Shown here: positions 37,444 through 45,800 of the stretch, one piece after another | How positions within the stretch are numbered: position 1 is the stretch's first letter | How the letters are laid out: each line of letters begins with the position of its first letter | DNA from: Acidobacteriota bacterium | GTDB lineage: Bacteria; Acidobacteriota; Holophagae; Holophagales; Holophagaceae | Assembly: GCA_014189895.1 (NCBI GenBank) | Contig: BJFQ01000004.1 | Coordinates: 1-64,000, forward strand | Direction: 5' to 3' | Length of the DNA: 64,000 bases | Notes under the pieces: generated by a model | What the model saw: the letters and a program-made list of their open reading frames with translations, nothing else | The model's database searches: none | What the model was told of the DNA's origin: nothing | Position numbers and translations under genes: made by a program

Positions 37444-38694
37444 TTGGCGATCTTCGATACAAAGCGAAAGAAAAAAATGGGGATGGTAGGCGCTGTCCTT
37501 TTCATTCTCTTAATGCTTGGATATTTTTTCTCGGGGCCTAAGGACGACTCCCAAAATTACGCTTGGGATCTTGTAAGTCAAGGTGAGGTCCGAGAGACGA
37601 TCACGGCTTCAGGACAGGTGCGCGCCCAGCGTCAGAGCAATATTGGAACCAGTACTGCAGGTGAAATTAAAGAGATTCACGTCAAGGATGGTCAATTTGT
37701 CCAAGCCGGGGATCTGTTGGTGACGATCGATAACGTTCGCGTATCAGCCCAACTAGAAGCCATTCGGAAGGACGCACAACGTCTGAAGAATCAATCCGAA
37801 CGAACCGGGGAACTCTTCAAAAAAACTGAAATTCTCTATCGTCAAGGATTAGTATCCGAGGAGGAATACCGAAACCAAAAGAATAATGCCGAAGCCACAT
37901 CTCTTTCCTATCAGGCTGCTCTTAAAAATATTGAATCGGCTCAGGACACCGTAAACAAAGCGATTCTTAGAGCTCCATTTTCAGGTCGTATCACAGGGTT
38001 AAAAGCCGAAAAGGGAGACACCGCTATTCCCGGTATGTCCAACATTGCCGGCGCCTTACTCATGGTGATTTCGGATATGTCGCACATGCAAGCCGAGATT
38101 ATGGTGAATGAAAATGAAGTTGTCCGTATCAACGTTAACCAAACGGCACAAGTTACGATTGAGTCTCTTCCTGGGATAGTCTTTCAAGGAATCGTGGAAG
38201 AAGTCGCTACGGGGAGTGAAGCAAATCTATCCCAAGGTAATTTGTATAAAGTCAAAATTGGCCTTGAAGGAAGTCCAGAGCAGCTGAATCAACTCCGTCC
38301 AGGCATGAGTACCCGAGCTACGATTTTAGCTGCGGCTGCACCCAATGTCATTCGAGTTCCCCTTCAAGCGGTCCAAGAACGATTCGGAAGCCCCGAGGAA
38401 GCCCAAAAAATGGGGCTACTCTCTCCCACACCTAAATCGATAGTCATGGTCTATCGCGATGGTCGGGCTTATGAGACACCAGTGGTCACGGGTATTTTTA
38501 GTACCAAGTTTTATGAGGTCAAATCGGGCCTTGCTTTAGGAGACAAGGTCGTCACGGGTCCATCCAAAAAACTAAAAGAATTGAAAGATCGGTCAAAAGT
38601 TAAGCTGAGACGTAAGTCCGATTTGCAAATAGTTGAGTCCATGAATGCAAAAGATGGCAAAGAAGGCCCGAGTTCCGAGTTCAAACCCAAATAG
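37444..38694 (+). CDS. HlyD/MacA-type periplasmic adaptor (efflux membrane fusion protein)
   Basis: The 416-residue protein has an N-terminal membrane anchor (about 12-30), a lipoyl/barrel-sandwich region with ASGQVRAQRQSNIGTS and IHVKDGQFVQAGDLLVTID, a helical hairpin (about 98-175), the second barrel half (ILRAPFSGRITGLKAEKGDT), then beta-barrel and membrane-proximal domains. Such adaptors link an inner-membrane transporter to an outer-membrane channel. The start is TTG 37444, with AGGAG upstream. The permease follows after 8 nt. No outer-membrane TolC gene is in the window. Confidence 0.9.
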   Translation: MAIFDTKRKKKMGMVGAVLFILLMLGYFFSGPKDDSQNYAWDLVSQGEVRETITASGQVRAQRQSNIGTSTAGEIKEIHVKDGQFVQAGDLLVTIDNVRVSAQLEAIRKDAQRLKNQSERTGELFKKTEILYRQGLVSEEEYRNQKNNAEATSLSYQAALKNIESAQDTVNKAILRAPFSGRITGLKAEKGDTAIPGMSNIAGALLMVISDMSHMQAEIMVNENEVVRINVNQTAQVTIESLPGIVFQGIVEEVATGSEANLSQGNLYKVKIGLEGSPEQLNQLRPGMSTRATILAAAAPNVIRVPLQAVQERFGSPEEAQKMGLLSPTPKSIVMVYRDGRAYETPVVTGIFSTKFYEVKSGLALGDKVVTGPSKKLKELKDRSKVKLRRKSDLQIVESMNAKDGKEGPSSEFKPK

Positions 38695-38702
38695 GTAATT
38701 AA

Positions 38703-39926
38703 ATGAATATTAAAGAACCCCTTGATGCTGCGATTCGATCCCTTAGAGCGAATAAGCTTCGTTCAGCCCTGACGGCCTTGGGCATTATCATTGGCGTGGC
38801 CGCTGTGATCGTCGTCATTAGCCTTATTCAAGGACTTGAAAAAAGCGTACTCAAAGAGGTGGAATCTGCAGGTAGCCAAACCCTCTTCGTTCGAACTCGC
38901 TTTAAAGGAGAAACGCCCGACGAAGAATGGAACCGTATTCGAAACCGAGATCTGACTCTTGAGCATATGAGAGCCCTTAAGGAAGATCTCCCAATTGTGA
39001 CGCAAGTGACGCCTCTTTTCTTCACCGGCGCACAAGTGAAGTGGTCCGGAAAATCCACAACAACACAAATCTTAATGACCGATGAAACTTATCTAGATCT
39101 CAACGGACTCAATTTGAGTTCCGGTAGAAATTTTGTACCAGCGGATGTTCGACTTGGCACCAAAGTTTGCATCTTGGGATCATCGCTCATCACCAAACTC
39201 AACATTAAAGGCAATCCAATTGGTCAAATTATTTCAACGGCTACCCTTAGTTTGGAAGTGATTGGCGTTCGAGAAACTCAGGGAAGTAGCCTCGGCAATG
39301 ATCCGGATGATCAAATTTTGATCCCCCTCAGTACGGGTCTCCCAATTCTCCCAGAGATTTCTCGCCGCCAACTCTTCTTCCAGGCAAAAATTGATCCTTC
39401 TTTCAACGCCGATGATGGAGCGGAGTTAGTTGAAGACAGTTTGCGACGTATTAAAGGAATTAAATCCGGAGAGCCCAACAGCTTTAGAGTGTTTAGCTCG
39501 AAACAGATCACTGCCTTGGTGGGGAATATCACCGCCATTATCACCAGTGTTGCCGGAGGCATGGTTTCCATTGCTCTTTTGGTTGGTGGTATCGGAATTA
39601 TGAATATTATGCTTGTCTCGGTGACCGAGCGAACTCGTGAAATTGGGGTTCGCAAGGCTGTGGGGGCCAAACGAAAAGATATTTTGACCCAATTTCTGAT
39701 TGAGGCTTCCCTCCTTTGTGTTCTTGGCGGGGCCGTCGGTATTCTCTTGGGTTACGCTTTGGGCGCAGGTGTGGGTATCTTACTATTAGGCGAAATGGGG
39801 GGCATCCCTCTCTGGTCAGTTATCAGTGCCTTTGTTGTTCCAGCAGCCATTGGGGTTATTTTTGGAATGTACCCCGCAAACAAAGCCAGTAAGATGGATC
39901 CGATTGAAGCTCTTCGTTACGAATAG
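38703..39926 (+). CDS. MacB/FtsX-type ABC transporter permease
   Basis: The 407-residue protein has the MacB permease layout: a first membrane helix near 20-42 (ALGIIIGVAAVIVVISL), a large periplasmic domain, and three C-terminal helices (about 275-300, 330-355 and 370-395), with the conserved GIGIMNIMLVSVTERTREIG and RKAVGAKRKDIL segments of the coupling region. It ends in PIEALRYE, a typical closing motif. MacB normally carries its ATPase on the same chain, but no ATP-binding domain or gene is present here, so an ATPase encoded elsewhere must be used if the transporter is functional. Confidence 0.9.
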   Translation: MNIKEPLDAAIRSLRANKLRSALTALGIIIGVAAVIVVISLIQGLEKSVLKEVESAGSQTLFVRTRFKGETPDEEWNRIRNRDLTLEHMRALKEDLPIVTQVTPLFFTGAQVKWSGKSTTTQILMTDETYLDLNGLNLSSGRNFVPADVRLGTKVCILGSSLITKLNIKGNPIGQIISTATLSLEVIGVRETQGSSLGNDPDDQILIPLSTGLPILPEISRRQLFFQAKIDPSFNADDGAELVEDSLRRIKGIKSGEPNSFRVFSSKQITALVGNITAIITSVAGGMVSIALLVGGIGIMNIMLVSVTERTREIGVRKAVGAKRKDILTQFLIEASLLCVLGGAVGILLGYALGAGVGILLLGEMGGIPLWSVISAFVVPAAIGVIFGMYPANKASKMDPIEALRYE

Positions 39927-39959
39927 ACCTCTCGTTACACTAGGCTGAGAGGACGTTTC

Positions 39960-41318
39960 ATGACAAAAGTCATTCGAATTGCAAATGGACAAGGCTTCTG
40001 GGGCGATAGTATCGATGCTCCCGTCCACTTGGTCGAATGGGGGAAAATTGATTACCTCACCCTCGACTATTTAGCTGAAGTCACCCTTAGTATTATGCAT
40101 AAGCAAAAGCGCAAAGACCCTAACTTGGGCTATGCCACCGATTTCATCACTTTAATGGCTCGCATTCTTCCCGATCTTAAGAAAAAAGGGATTCGAGTTA
40201 TCGCGAATGCAGGGGGTGTAAATCCCAAGGCTTGTCGGGAAGCACTCCTGAAGGTAGCCAAGGATTTAGGCATTAAGGGTCTCAAGGTGGCAACGGTTAC
40301 AGGGGATGATATTTTGGATCGACTTCCGGAGTTCAATGGTCTAGGCCTTGAACTCAAAAATATGGATACGTCCAAGAGTCTTTTTTCAGAACCTTTAGAG
40401 ATGGTTGCAGCCAATGTCTACTTACCTACGCAGGGTATGGTCGACGCACTGGATCTCGGAGCTGATGTGGTCCTCACGGGACGCTGTACAGACCCAGGCC
40501 TCGCCCTGGCAGCCCTGATTCACGAATTCAAATGGTCAAATCAGGATTGGGATCGCCTAGCAGCCGGAACCGTTGCAGGTCATATTTTAGAATGCGGGGC
40601 TCAAGCCACGGGTGGCAACTTTTCCAAATGGTGGGAAGTTCCTGACTTATGGAAAGTAGGCTATCCGATTGCTGAAGTATCTGAAGATGGGTCGTTTATC
40701 GTGACCAAGCCAGAAGGAAGTGGAGGGCTCGTCACGATCGATACGGTGAGCGAACAGTTAGTCTATGAAATGGGCGATCCGCAACAATATATCACTCCAG
40801 ACTGCGTTGCTGATTTTACTTCGATTGAACTTGCCCAAGCAGGTCCCCACCGTGTCCGGGTCTCGCATGTTAAAGGTCAACCGAAGACCCCTTTCTTAAA
40901 AGTCAGCGGTGCTTATCTCAAAGGCTTTAAAGCCACGGGGCAATTAACCATCTCGGGACCTCGCGCGCTTGACAAAGCAAAACTATGTGCCGAGATCGTC
41001 TGGAAACGCTTAGACCGAGCCGGTATCCAATTCGAAAACCGTGACGTTGAGTATTTAGGTGCTTCAACCGTTCATGCGGGTATTACAGCGATACCTGTGG
41101 AGCCATCAGAAATTGTTTTGCGCCTCAGTGTAAAAGATCGAGATAAGAAAAAGGTAGAGCGCTTTGGACGCGAATGCGCCCCTCTGATCACTGCTGGGCC
41201 CCCGGGTGTTACGGGTTTTGCGGGGGGACGGCCTAAGCCAGAAGAAATTGTCGCCTACTGGCCTGCCCTCATTCCTCGAGAACTCATCCATTGGGATGTC
41301 ACGATGGAATCCGTCTAG
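39960..41318 (+). CDS. AtuA family protein (DUF1446), acyclic terpene utilisation-like
   Basis: The 452-residue protein matches the DUF1446/AtuA family at the N-terminus (RIANGQGFWGDS, DYLTLDYLAEVT, IRVIANAGGVNPKAC) and the centre (DVVLTGRCTDPGLALA, HILECGAQATGGNF). AtuA is required for growth of Pseudomonas on citronellol and geraniol, but its reaction is not established, and family members occur in many organisms without that pathway. No other atu gene is nearby, so a role in terpene breakdown is not supported here. It lies 33 nt after the permease and faces the DUF805 gene. Confidence 0.85.
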   Translation: MTKVIRIANGQGFWGDSIDAPVHLVEWGKIDYLTLDYLAEVTLSIMHKQKRKDPNLGYATDFITLMARILPDLKKKGIRVIANAGGVNPKACREALLKVAKDLGIKGLKVATVTGDDILDRLPEFNGLGLELKNMDTSKSLFSEPLEMVAANVYLPTQGMVDALDLGADVVLTGRCTDPGLALAALIHEFKWSNQDWDRLAAGTVAGHILECGAQATGGNFSKWWEVPDLWKVGYPIAEVSEDGSFIVTKPEGSGGLVTIDTVSEQLVYEMGDPQQYITPDCVADFTSIELAQAGPHRVRVSHVKGQPKTPFLKVSGAYLKGFKATGQLTISGPRALDKAKLCAEIVWKRLDRAGIQFENRDVEYLGASTVHAGITAIPVEPSEIVLRLSVKDRDKKKVERFGRECAPLITAGPPGVTGFAGGRPKPEEIVAYWPALIPRELIHWDVTMESV

Positions 41319-41323
41319 CCTAT

Positions 41324-41638
41324 TTAAGAGAGTGGGGCAGTTCCGAATCGATTTTCTCCCACCGTTCCCTTTTTGCACGCAAGAATAATATTGTAGATAG
41401 GAATTAAGAGAAACCACCCTGACTTATTGACATCATGCATTCGGCGAACTGTACTAGAAATATTGGGCAAAAGTATGGCAATACCCCACACATGTGAAAG
41501 GGGTTCAGAGATCACCTCAAGTGCAGCACCTACTAAAAACCCAAAAAGGATCCACCACCAATAAGCACTACGACTTGCCCGACCATCAAATTCAGCGTAG
41601 TTGTCGAATCCATGACTTACTGCTTCTTCGAATTTCAT
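41324..41638 (-). CDS. DUF805 family small membrane protein
   Basis: The protein of 104 residues begins at ATG 41638 with AGGAG upstream; an in-frame ATG 13 codons earlier lacks such a site. It shows the DUF805 pattern: FDGRASRSAYWWW, hydrophobic helices near 27-46 and 52-65, then RRMHDVNKSGWFLLI with the conserved R-x-HD-x-x-x-SGW motif and a last helix. The biochemical role is unknown. It lies 23 nt downstream of mqnD and could share its transcript. Confidence 0.8.
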   Translation of the reverse strand: MKFEEAVSHGFDNYAEFDGRASRSAYWWWILFGFLVGAALEVISEPLSHVWGIAILLPNISSTVRRMHDVNKSGWFLLIPIYNIILACKKGTVGENRFGTAPLS

Positions 41639-41661
41639 ACAATCTCCTATATAGAATAAAT

Positions 41662-42477
41662 TTATCCCTGTATCCAAATCGCCTCAAGATCAAGAAGGTG
41701 ATTCACCGCCAGGCGGCCTCGAATACCGGGGTCAACGGTGAAATTATTCACCCAAGCCGTCACGTAGCGACTGACCATTTCGCGATCCATCCCGCGACCA
41801 AAACTTTGAGCATAGTCTACGCTTTCCCAATGTCGCTCGCGAGCCATGATGACACTTTTCTTCATACACCGCGCGAACGTAAGTTTAATCTCCTCGGGCA
41901 AGGCACGTCGAATCGCATTGCCTCCCATGGGAAGGGGGAGATTAAATTGTTGTTTCCACCATTGGCCCAAGTCGGCTACCAAGTGGAGTCCCTTTTCTTG
42001 ATACATGAGTTGACTTTCGTGGATTAGTAGGCCCACTTGGACCTCCCCGCGTTCGAGGGAAGGAAGAATCTGATCAAAAGCCATCACTTGTACTTTGAGA
42101 TGAGGGTGATACTTTTGCATGGATAAATAAGCACTGGTATGCATCCCGGGTATGGCGACGGTATGGGTACTTAACTGTTCTGGAAGCAACGGAACCCGGC
42201 TCACGATTAAGGGTCCCGTACCTTCTTGAATACTTGAACCGGCCGTTAAAAGATCGTACTGATGTTGAACGTGGGGATAGACACCAAAACTAATCGCGCT
42301 AATGTCATAGCGCTCTTCAAAACTATGTTGATTTAATTTTTCGATATCGAGGCGAACGAAGTCAAAAGTAAAAGCTTGGCGATCAGAGTCTTGATCCATC
42401 CAACCCAAGGCCAGCGGGGCCATCATATAAGCGTCGTCAGAGTCTGGGGAATGGGCAATCACGAGATGAGTGGGCAC
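41662..42477 (-). CDS. mqnD: 1,4-dihydroxy-6-naphthoate synthase (futalosine menaquinone pathway)
   Basis: MqnD converts cyclic de-hypoxanthinyl-futalosine into 1,4-dihydroxy-6-naphthoate. The protein of 271 residues has the family's N-terminal AHSPDSDDAYMM, ISAISFGVYP, and the C-terminal GLLIHESQLMYQEKGLHLVADLG and LPMGGNAIRRAL. I choose GTG 42477, one base after the flavin reductase stop (TAG at 42481-42479); a longer frame would overlap that gene by 47 nt. Other mqn genes are not in the window. The finding implies menaquinone synthesis by the futalosine route. Confidence 0.88.
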   Translation of the reverse strand: MPTHLVIAHSPDSDDAYMMAPLALGWMDQDSDRQAFTFDFVRLDIEKLNQHSFEERYDISAISFGVYPHVQHQYDLLTAGSSIQEGTGPLIVSRVPLLPEQLSTHTVAIPGMHTSAYLSMQKYHPHLKVQVMAFDQILPSLERGEVQVGLLIHESQLMYQEKGLHLVADLGQWWKQQFNLPLPMGGNAIRRALPEEIKLTFARCMKKSVIMARERHWESVDYAQSFGRGMDREMVSRYVTAWVNNFTVDPGIRGRLAVNHLLDLEAIWIQG

Positions 42478-42478
42478 T

Positions 42479-42970
42479 CTAATAGCCCAACCCGTCTTTA
42501 CGGATATGCGTATAGGGTTTCTCACCTTCTGTGCCCTGCAACTGACCTTCGATCACCTCTCCAATGAAAAGTTGATGATCCCCACCCACGTCGATTTTTT
42601 TTATGAATTTTAATAAAAGCCAAGCATAACCATTGGCGAATAGAGGCGTGGGGTAATCACTAAGTAGCACCGAAGGGTCATCGGCCCAAGGATCTATCCC
42701 AGGCTCAAAGCCCTTGCCGTATTTTTTTAAATTTGAAAAATCTCCTTCTCGAAGCAAATTGAGACCGATCAAGCCACTTTCTTCGATCAATGATTCGATC
42801 GGACGACCCGATTTAACTGAGAGCGCTATTAAGGGAGGATTGAAACTAACTTGCTGGTACCACGAGGCGAGAAAGGCTGTGCGACCATGGGCGCCGGCTG
42901 AGGTTGCAATGGCAAGTCCACTCGGAATTTTGCCAAGGGCGGCAGCGAGGGGTGAAATAGTAGAAGACAT
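42479..42970 (-). CDS. Flavin reductase family protein (FMN-binding split barrel)
   Basis: The 163-residue protein matches flavin reductase-like FMN-binding domains: the N-terminal LGKIPSGLAIATSAG, then FLASWYQQVSFNPPLIALSVK and FVGE/GEVIEGQL-like sequence at the end. Such proteins reduce FMN or FAD with NAD(P)H or bind FMN as an oxidoreductase. It is packed between the TauE/SafE gene (15 nt) and mqnD (1 nt), so it is translated together with mqnD; a direct part in menaquinone synthesis is not known and would be speculation. Confidence 0.85.
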   Translation of the reverse strand: MSSTISPLAAALGKIPSGLAIATSAGAHGRTAFLASWYQQVSFNPPLIALSVKSGRPIESLIEESGLIGLNLLREGDFSNLKKYGKGFEPGIDPWADDPSVLLSDYPTPLFANGYAWLLLKFIKKIDVGGDHQLFIGEVIEGQLQGTEGEKPYTHIRKDGLGY

Positions 42971-42985
42971 CGTAGCACCTCAAAA

Positions 42986-43750
42986 TCAGGGAGTTCCAAA
43001 AGCTAATTTTAATAACTGAACCGCTTGATACAGCACGAAAATCCCTAAGCCGGTTACTAACACGCCGCTAAAACGAAGGAGCCGATGCTTCCAGCGTTGA
43101 GATAGTTGAGTGGAGACGAAGCCCAAGGCAAAAAGGAGGGGTAAATTACCAAGGCCAAAAGCCCCCATCCCTAGGGCACCCATTTGCCAGGATCCCATTT
43201 CGAGGCTCTTCAGTAGCATCATATAAACTAAGCCACAAGGGATAAGTCCCCAAATCATGCCTACCCAATAAGGAAAATGAGCCCATTTAATACTACGGCC
43301 CAAAAATTGTTGAAATCGATCAGGTAATTGAAATTCCATGAGTGTATCCGCACGGCGGCCTAGGGTTAAAAAAATACCTAGGGTCATCATTGCGAAGCCG
43401 ATCCCTAATTTGAGCCATAGTTGCCAAGGCCATGCTTCCATGGACAGCAACGCTTGTCCTTCCGGCTTACAGCAATCCGCCATTTCTTGGACGCTTTGAA
43501 GACGGGCGAAGGAACCGAGGCTACCAATAATGGCACCGAGGATCATATACGTCGTTACTCGGCCTAATTGAAAAAAAAGATGTTGCTTCCATTGAGGGCG
43601 TTTCGTTTCTGCTTGCGCCACACCAAAACTAAGAACGATCGGTCCACACATTCCAGCGCAATGCCCAACGGAGCCAAGGAGACCCGCCATCCACATCGTT
43701 AAAACCAAAGGAATGGCGTGGGGAATATTAAGCCAATTTTCCAACATCAT
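42986..43750 (-). CDS. TauE/SafE-like membrane protein with a DsbD-type core
   Basis: The 254-residue protein has about six membrane helices. The first contains GSVGHCAGMCGPIVLSFG, with paired cysteines C31 and C35, the hallmark of the DsbD_2/urease-accessory-like membrane family annotated as sulfite exporter TauE/SafE. A further CC pair (ADCCKPEG) lies in a loop. A second glycine-rich repeat, IWGLIPCGLVYMML, mirrors the first half. Members move reducing power or metals, notably copper for cytochrome oxidase. It heads the group leading to mqnD and is divergent from pckG. Confidence 0.8.
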   Translation of the reverse strand: MMLENWLNIPHAIPLVLTMWMAGLLGSVGHCAGMCGPIVLSFGVAQAETKRPQWKQHLFFQLGRVTTYMILGAIIGSLGSFARLQSVQEMADCCKPEGQALLSMEAWPWQLWLKLGIGFAMMTLGIFLTLGRRADTLMEFQLPDRFQQFLGRSIKWAHFPYWVGMIWGLIPCGLVYMMLLKSLEMGSWQMGALGMGAFGLGNLPLLFALGFVSTQLSQRWKHRLLRFSGVLVTGLGIFVLYQAVQLLKLAFGTP

Positions 43751-43903
43751 CAGGGGGCCTTCTCTCCTCTAATGATTTCATAGATTAAGGCCTTATATTG
43801 AACAAATACCTTGTCTAATATTCTTAGAATCTTCACGTGATCTCTCGGGCCCAAACTGATAAAATAAGATTTTCCATTCACGCTGCCTGAAGGAATCTAT
43901 CGA

Positions 43904-45727
43904 ATGAATCTACAAATTCCAAATTACGTAAAAAACACCAAATTGATCAAGTGGATCGAAGAGGTCGTTGCGCTTTGTGAGCCTGCGTCCATCTATTGGT
44001 GCGATGGGTCGCAAGAAGAATATGATCGTCTGTGCGAAGAGATGGTTCAAAGTCGAACATTCATACGACTAAATCCAGCGAAACGTCCAAATTCCTTTTT
44101 AGCCCTTTCGGATCCTGGCGATGTTGCTCGCGTAGAAGATCGCACGTTTGTCTGCTCAAAAGATCCGATAGATGCCGGTCCCAATAATAATTGGAAAGAT
44201 CCTAAAGAAATGAAATCCATCCTTACGGGACTTTTCAAAGGTTGTATGCGCGGCCGTAAGATGTACGTGGTTCCCTTCAGCATGGGTCCCCTTGGAAGTC
44301 CTATTGCTCAAATTGGCATTGAACTCACCGACTCTCCTTATGTAGCTGTGAACATGAAAATCATGACCCGCATGGGTAGAGCAGTTTTCGATGTTCTTAA
44401 AGAAGGGGACTTTGTTCCAGCCCTGCACAGTATCGGCGCCCCATTAAACCCCGGCCAAGCAGATGTTCCCTGGCCTTGTAACCCTGATAATAAATATATT
44501 TGTCACTTTCCTGAAACCCGAGAGATTTGGAGTTTTGGTTCGGGCTATGGTGGAAACGCCTTACTCGGAAAAAAATGTTTTGCTCTTCGCATTGCCAGCA
44601 CTATGGCGAAATCGGAAGGTTGGCATGCGGAACACATGTTGATTTTAGGTCTCGAGTCTCCAACTCATAAAAAGACCTATGTCGCCGCCGCTTTCCCAAG
44701 CGCTTGTGGAAAAACAAACTTTGCCATGATGCAAACTCCTGAATTATTTAGAGGATATAAAGTCACGACGGTCGGAGATGATATTGCGTGGCTCAAGATT
44801 GATAACCAAGGACAAATTCGCGCCATCAATCCTGAAGCTGGATTTTTTGGCGTGGCTCCCAACACGGCCATGAAGACAAACCCTCATGCCATGTACACGA
44901 TTACAAAAAACTCGATCTTCACGAACGTGGCACTCACCCACGACGGAGATGTATGGTGGGAAGGTATGACCGATCAGGTCCCCGAAGGTCTCACCGATTG
45001 GACGGGCAAACCCTACGATCCGAAGTCCGGCAAACCTGCGGCACATCCTAACGCACGATTTACCACCCCGGCCAGCCAATGCCCCTGTATCGACGAAGCC
45101 TGGGAAGATCCCGCGGGAGTTCCCATTGATGCTTTCATTTTTGGCGGACGCCGTGCTTCTTCAGTGCCCTTAGTGGTAGAAGCTTCAGATTGGAATAGTG
45201 GCGTCTATCTCGCGGCTACAATTGGATCCGAGACGACCGCAGCAGCGGCCGGTAAGATTGGTGAAGTTCGTCGAGATCCCTTTGCCATGCTTCCCTTCTG
45301 CGGCTATCACATGGGCGATTATTTTCAACATTGGCTAGACTTAGGTAAGAAACTTAAAAAAGCGCCTAAGATTTTCCTCGTCAATTGGTTCCGCAAAAAT
45401 CCCCAAGGTAAATATATATGGCCGGGCTATACAGAGAATATGCGTGTTCTTAAATGGATTACCGAGCGCGTCCATGGGCAGGCTCAGGGCGCCTCGACGC
45501 TCCTTGGGATCGTTCCGCGACCTCAAGATATTAACCTCGAGGGGATCATGGGATTTGATCTCTTGCATTTCGATGAACTTATGGACATCAACAAGGACGA
45601 ATGGAACGCTGAAATAAAAGGGCATGAAGAACTGTTCGCTAAATTGTCTGCGCGGTTACCTAAAGAATTTGTTCCAATGATGAAGTCATTGGCTGCAAAG
45701 ATCGACAGCACACTTAAGAGTGCATAA
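43904..45727 (+). CDS. pckG: Phosphoenolpyruvate carboxykinase (GTP)
   Basis: PckG interconverts oxaloacetate and phosphoenolpyruvate with GTP/GDP in gluconeogenesis. The 607-residue protein has the GTP-type signatures: the substrate loop [18 protein letters not shown], the kinase loop PSACGKTNF at about 265-273, the Mn-binding DDIAWL region, and [14 protein letters not shown]. The length is typical of the GTP family rather than the shorter ATP family. ATG 43904 is preceded by AAGGA at a slightly long distance. The gene stands alone, with its promoter probably in the 153-nt gap shared with the divergent TauE/SafE gene. An inverted repeat spans its stop codon. Confidence 0.96.
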   Translation: MNLQIPNYVKNTKLIKWIEEVVALCEPASIYWCDGSQEEYDRLCEEMVQSRTFIRLNPAKRPNSFLALSDPGDVARVEDRTFVCSKDPIDAGPNNNWKDPKEMKSILTGLFKGCMRGRKMYVVPFSMGPLGSPIAQIGIELTDSPYVAVNMKIMTRMGRAVFDVLKEGDFVPALHSIGAPLNPGQADVPWPCNPDNKYICHFPETREIWSFGSGYGGNALLGKKCFALRIASTMAKSEGWHAEHMLILGLESPTHKKTYVAAAFPSACGKTNFAMMQTPELFRGYKVTTVGDDIAWLKIDNQGQIRAINPEAGFFGVAPNTAMKTNPHAMYTITKNSIFTNVALTHDGDVWWEGMTDQVPEGLTDWTGKPYDPKSGKPAAHPNARFTTPASQCPCIDEAWEDPAGVPIDAFIFGGRRASSVPLVVEASDWNSGVYLAATIGSETTAAAAGKIGEVRRDPFAMLPFCGYHMGDYFQHWLDLGKKLKKAPKIFLVNWFRKNPQGKYIWPGYTENMRVLKWITERVHGQAQGASTLLGIVPRPQDINLEGIMGFDLLHFDELMDINKDEWNAEIKGHEELFAKLSARLPKEFVPMMKSLAAKIDSTLKSA

Positions 45728-45748
45728 CCAACTTTTTGACTCTTAAGT
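45712..45748. repeat. Inverted repeat over the end of pckG
   Basis: ACTTAAGAGT (45712-45721) and ACTCTTAAGT (45739-45748) are perfect 10-bp arms with a 17-nt spacer that includes the pckG stop codon. No T-run follows the second arm, so it is not a standard terminator; it may fold at the 3' end of the mRNA. Confidence 0.5.
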
Positions 45749-45760
45749 CCTCTGATAAAA

Positions 45761-45800
45761 ATCACTAGGCATCCTTTAGTATGAAGAGATGCCTAGTGAT
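45761..45800 (+). promoter_or_regulatory. Perfect 13-bp inverted repeat covering the start codon of the TPR gene
   Basis: ATCACTAGGCATC (45761-45773) and GATGCCTAGTGAT (45788-45800) are exact reverse complements with a 14-nt spacer. The right arm contains the ATG (45789-45791) and the following three codons; the purine-rich ribosome site lies in the loop. In mRNA this would hide the start codon; in DNA it could be an operator. Confidence 0.6.

Noticed and set aside
41494-42027. Long plus-strand frame of 177 codons antisense to mqnD and DUF805
   Set aside because: It overlaps two confidently identified minus-strand genes and has no protein-like motif.
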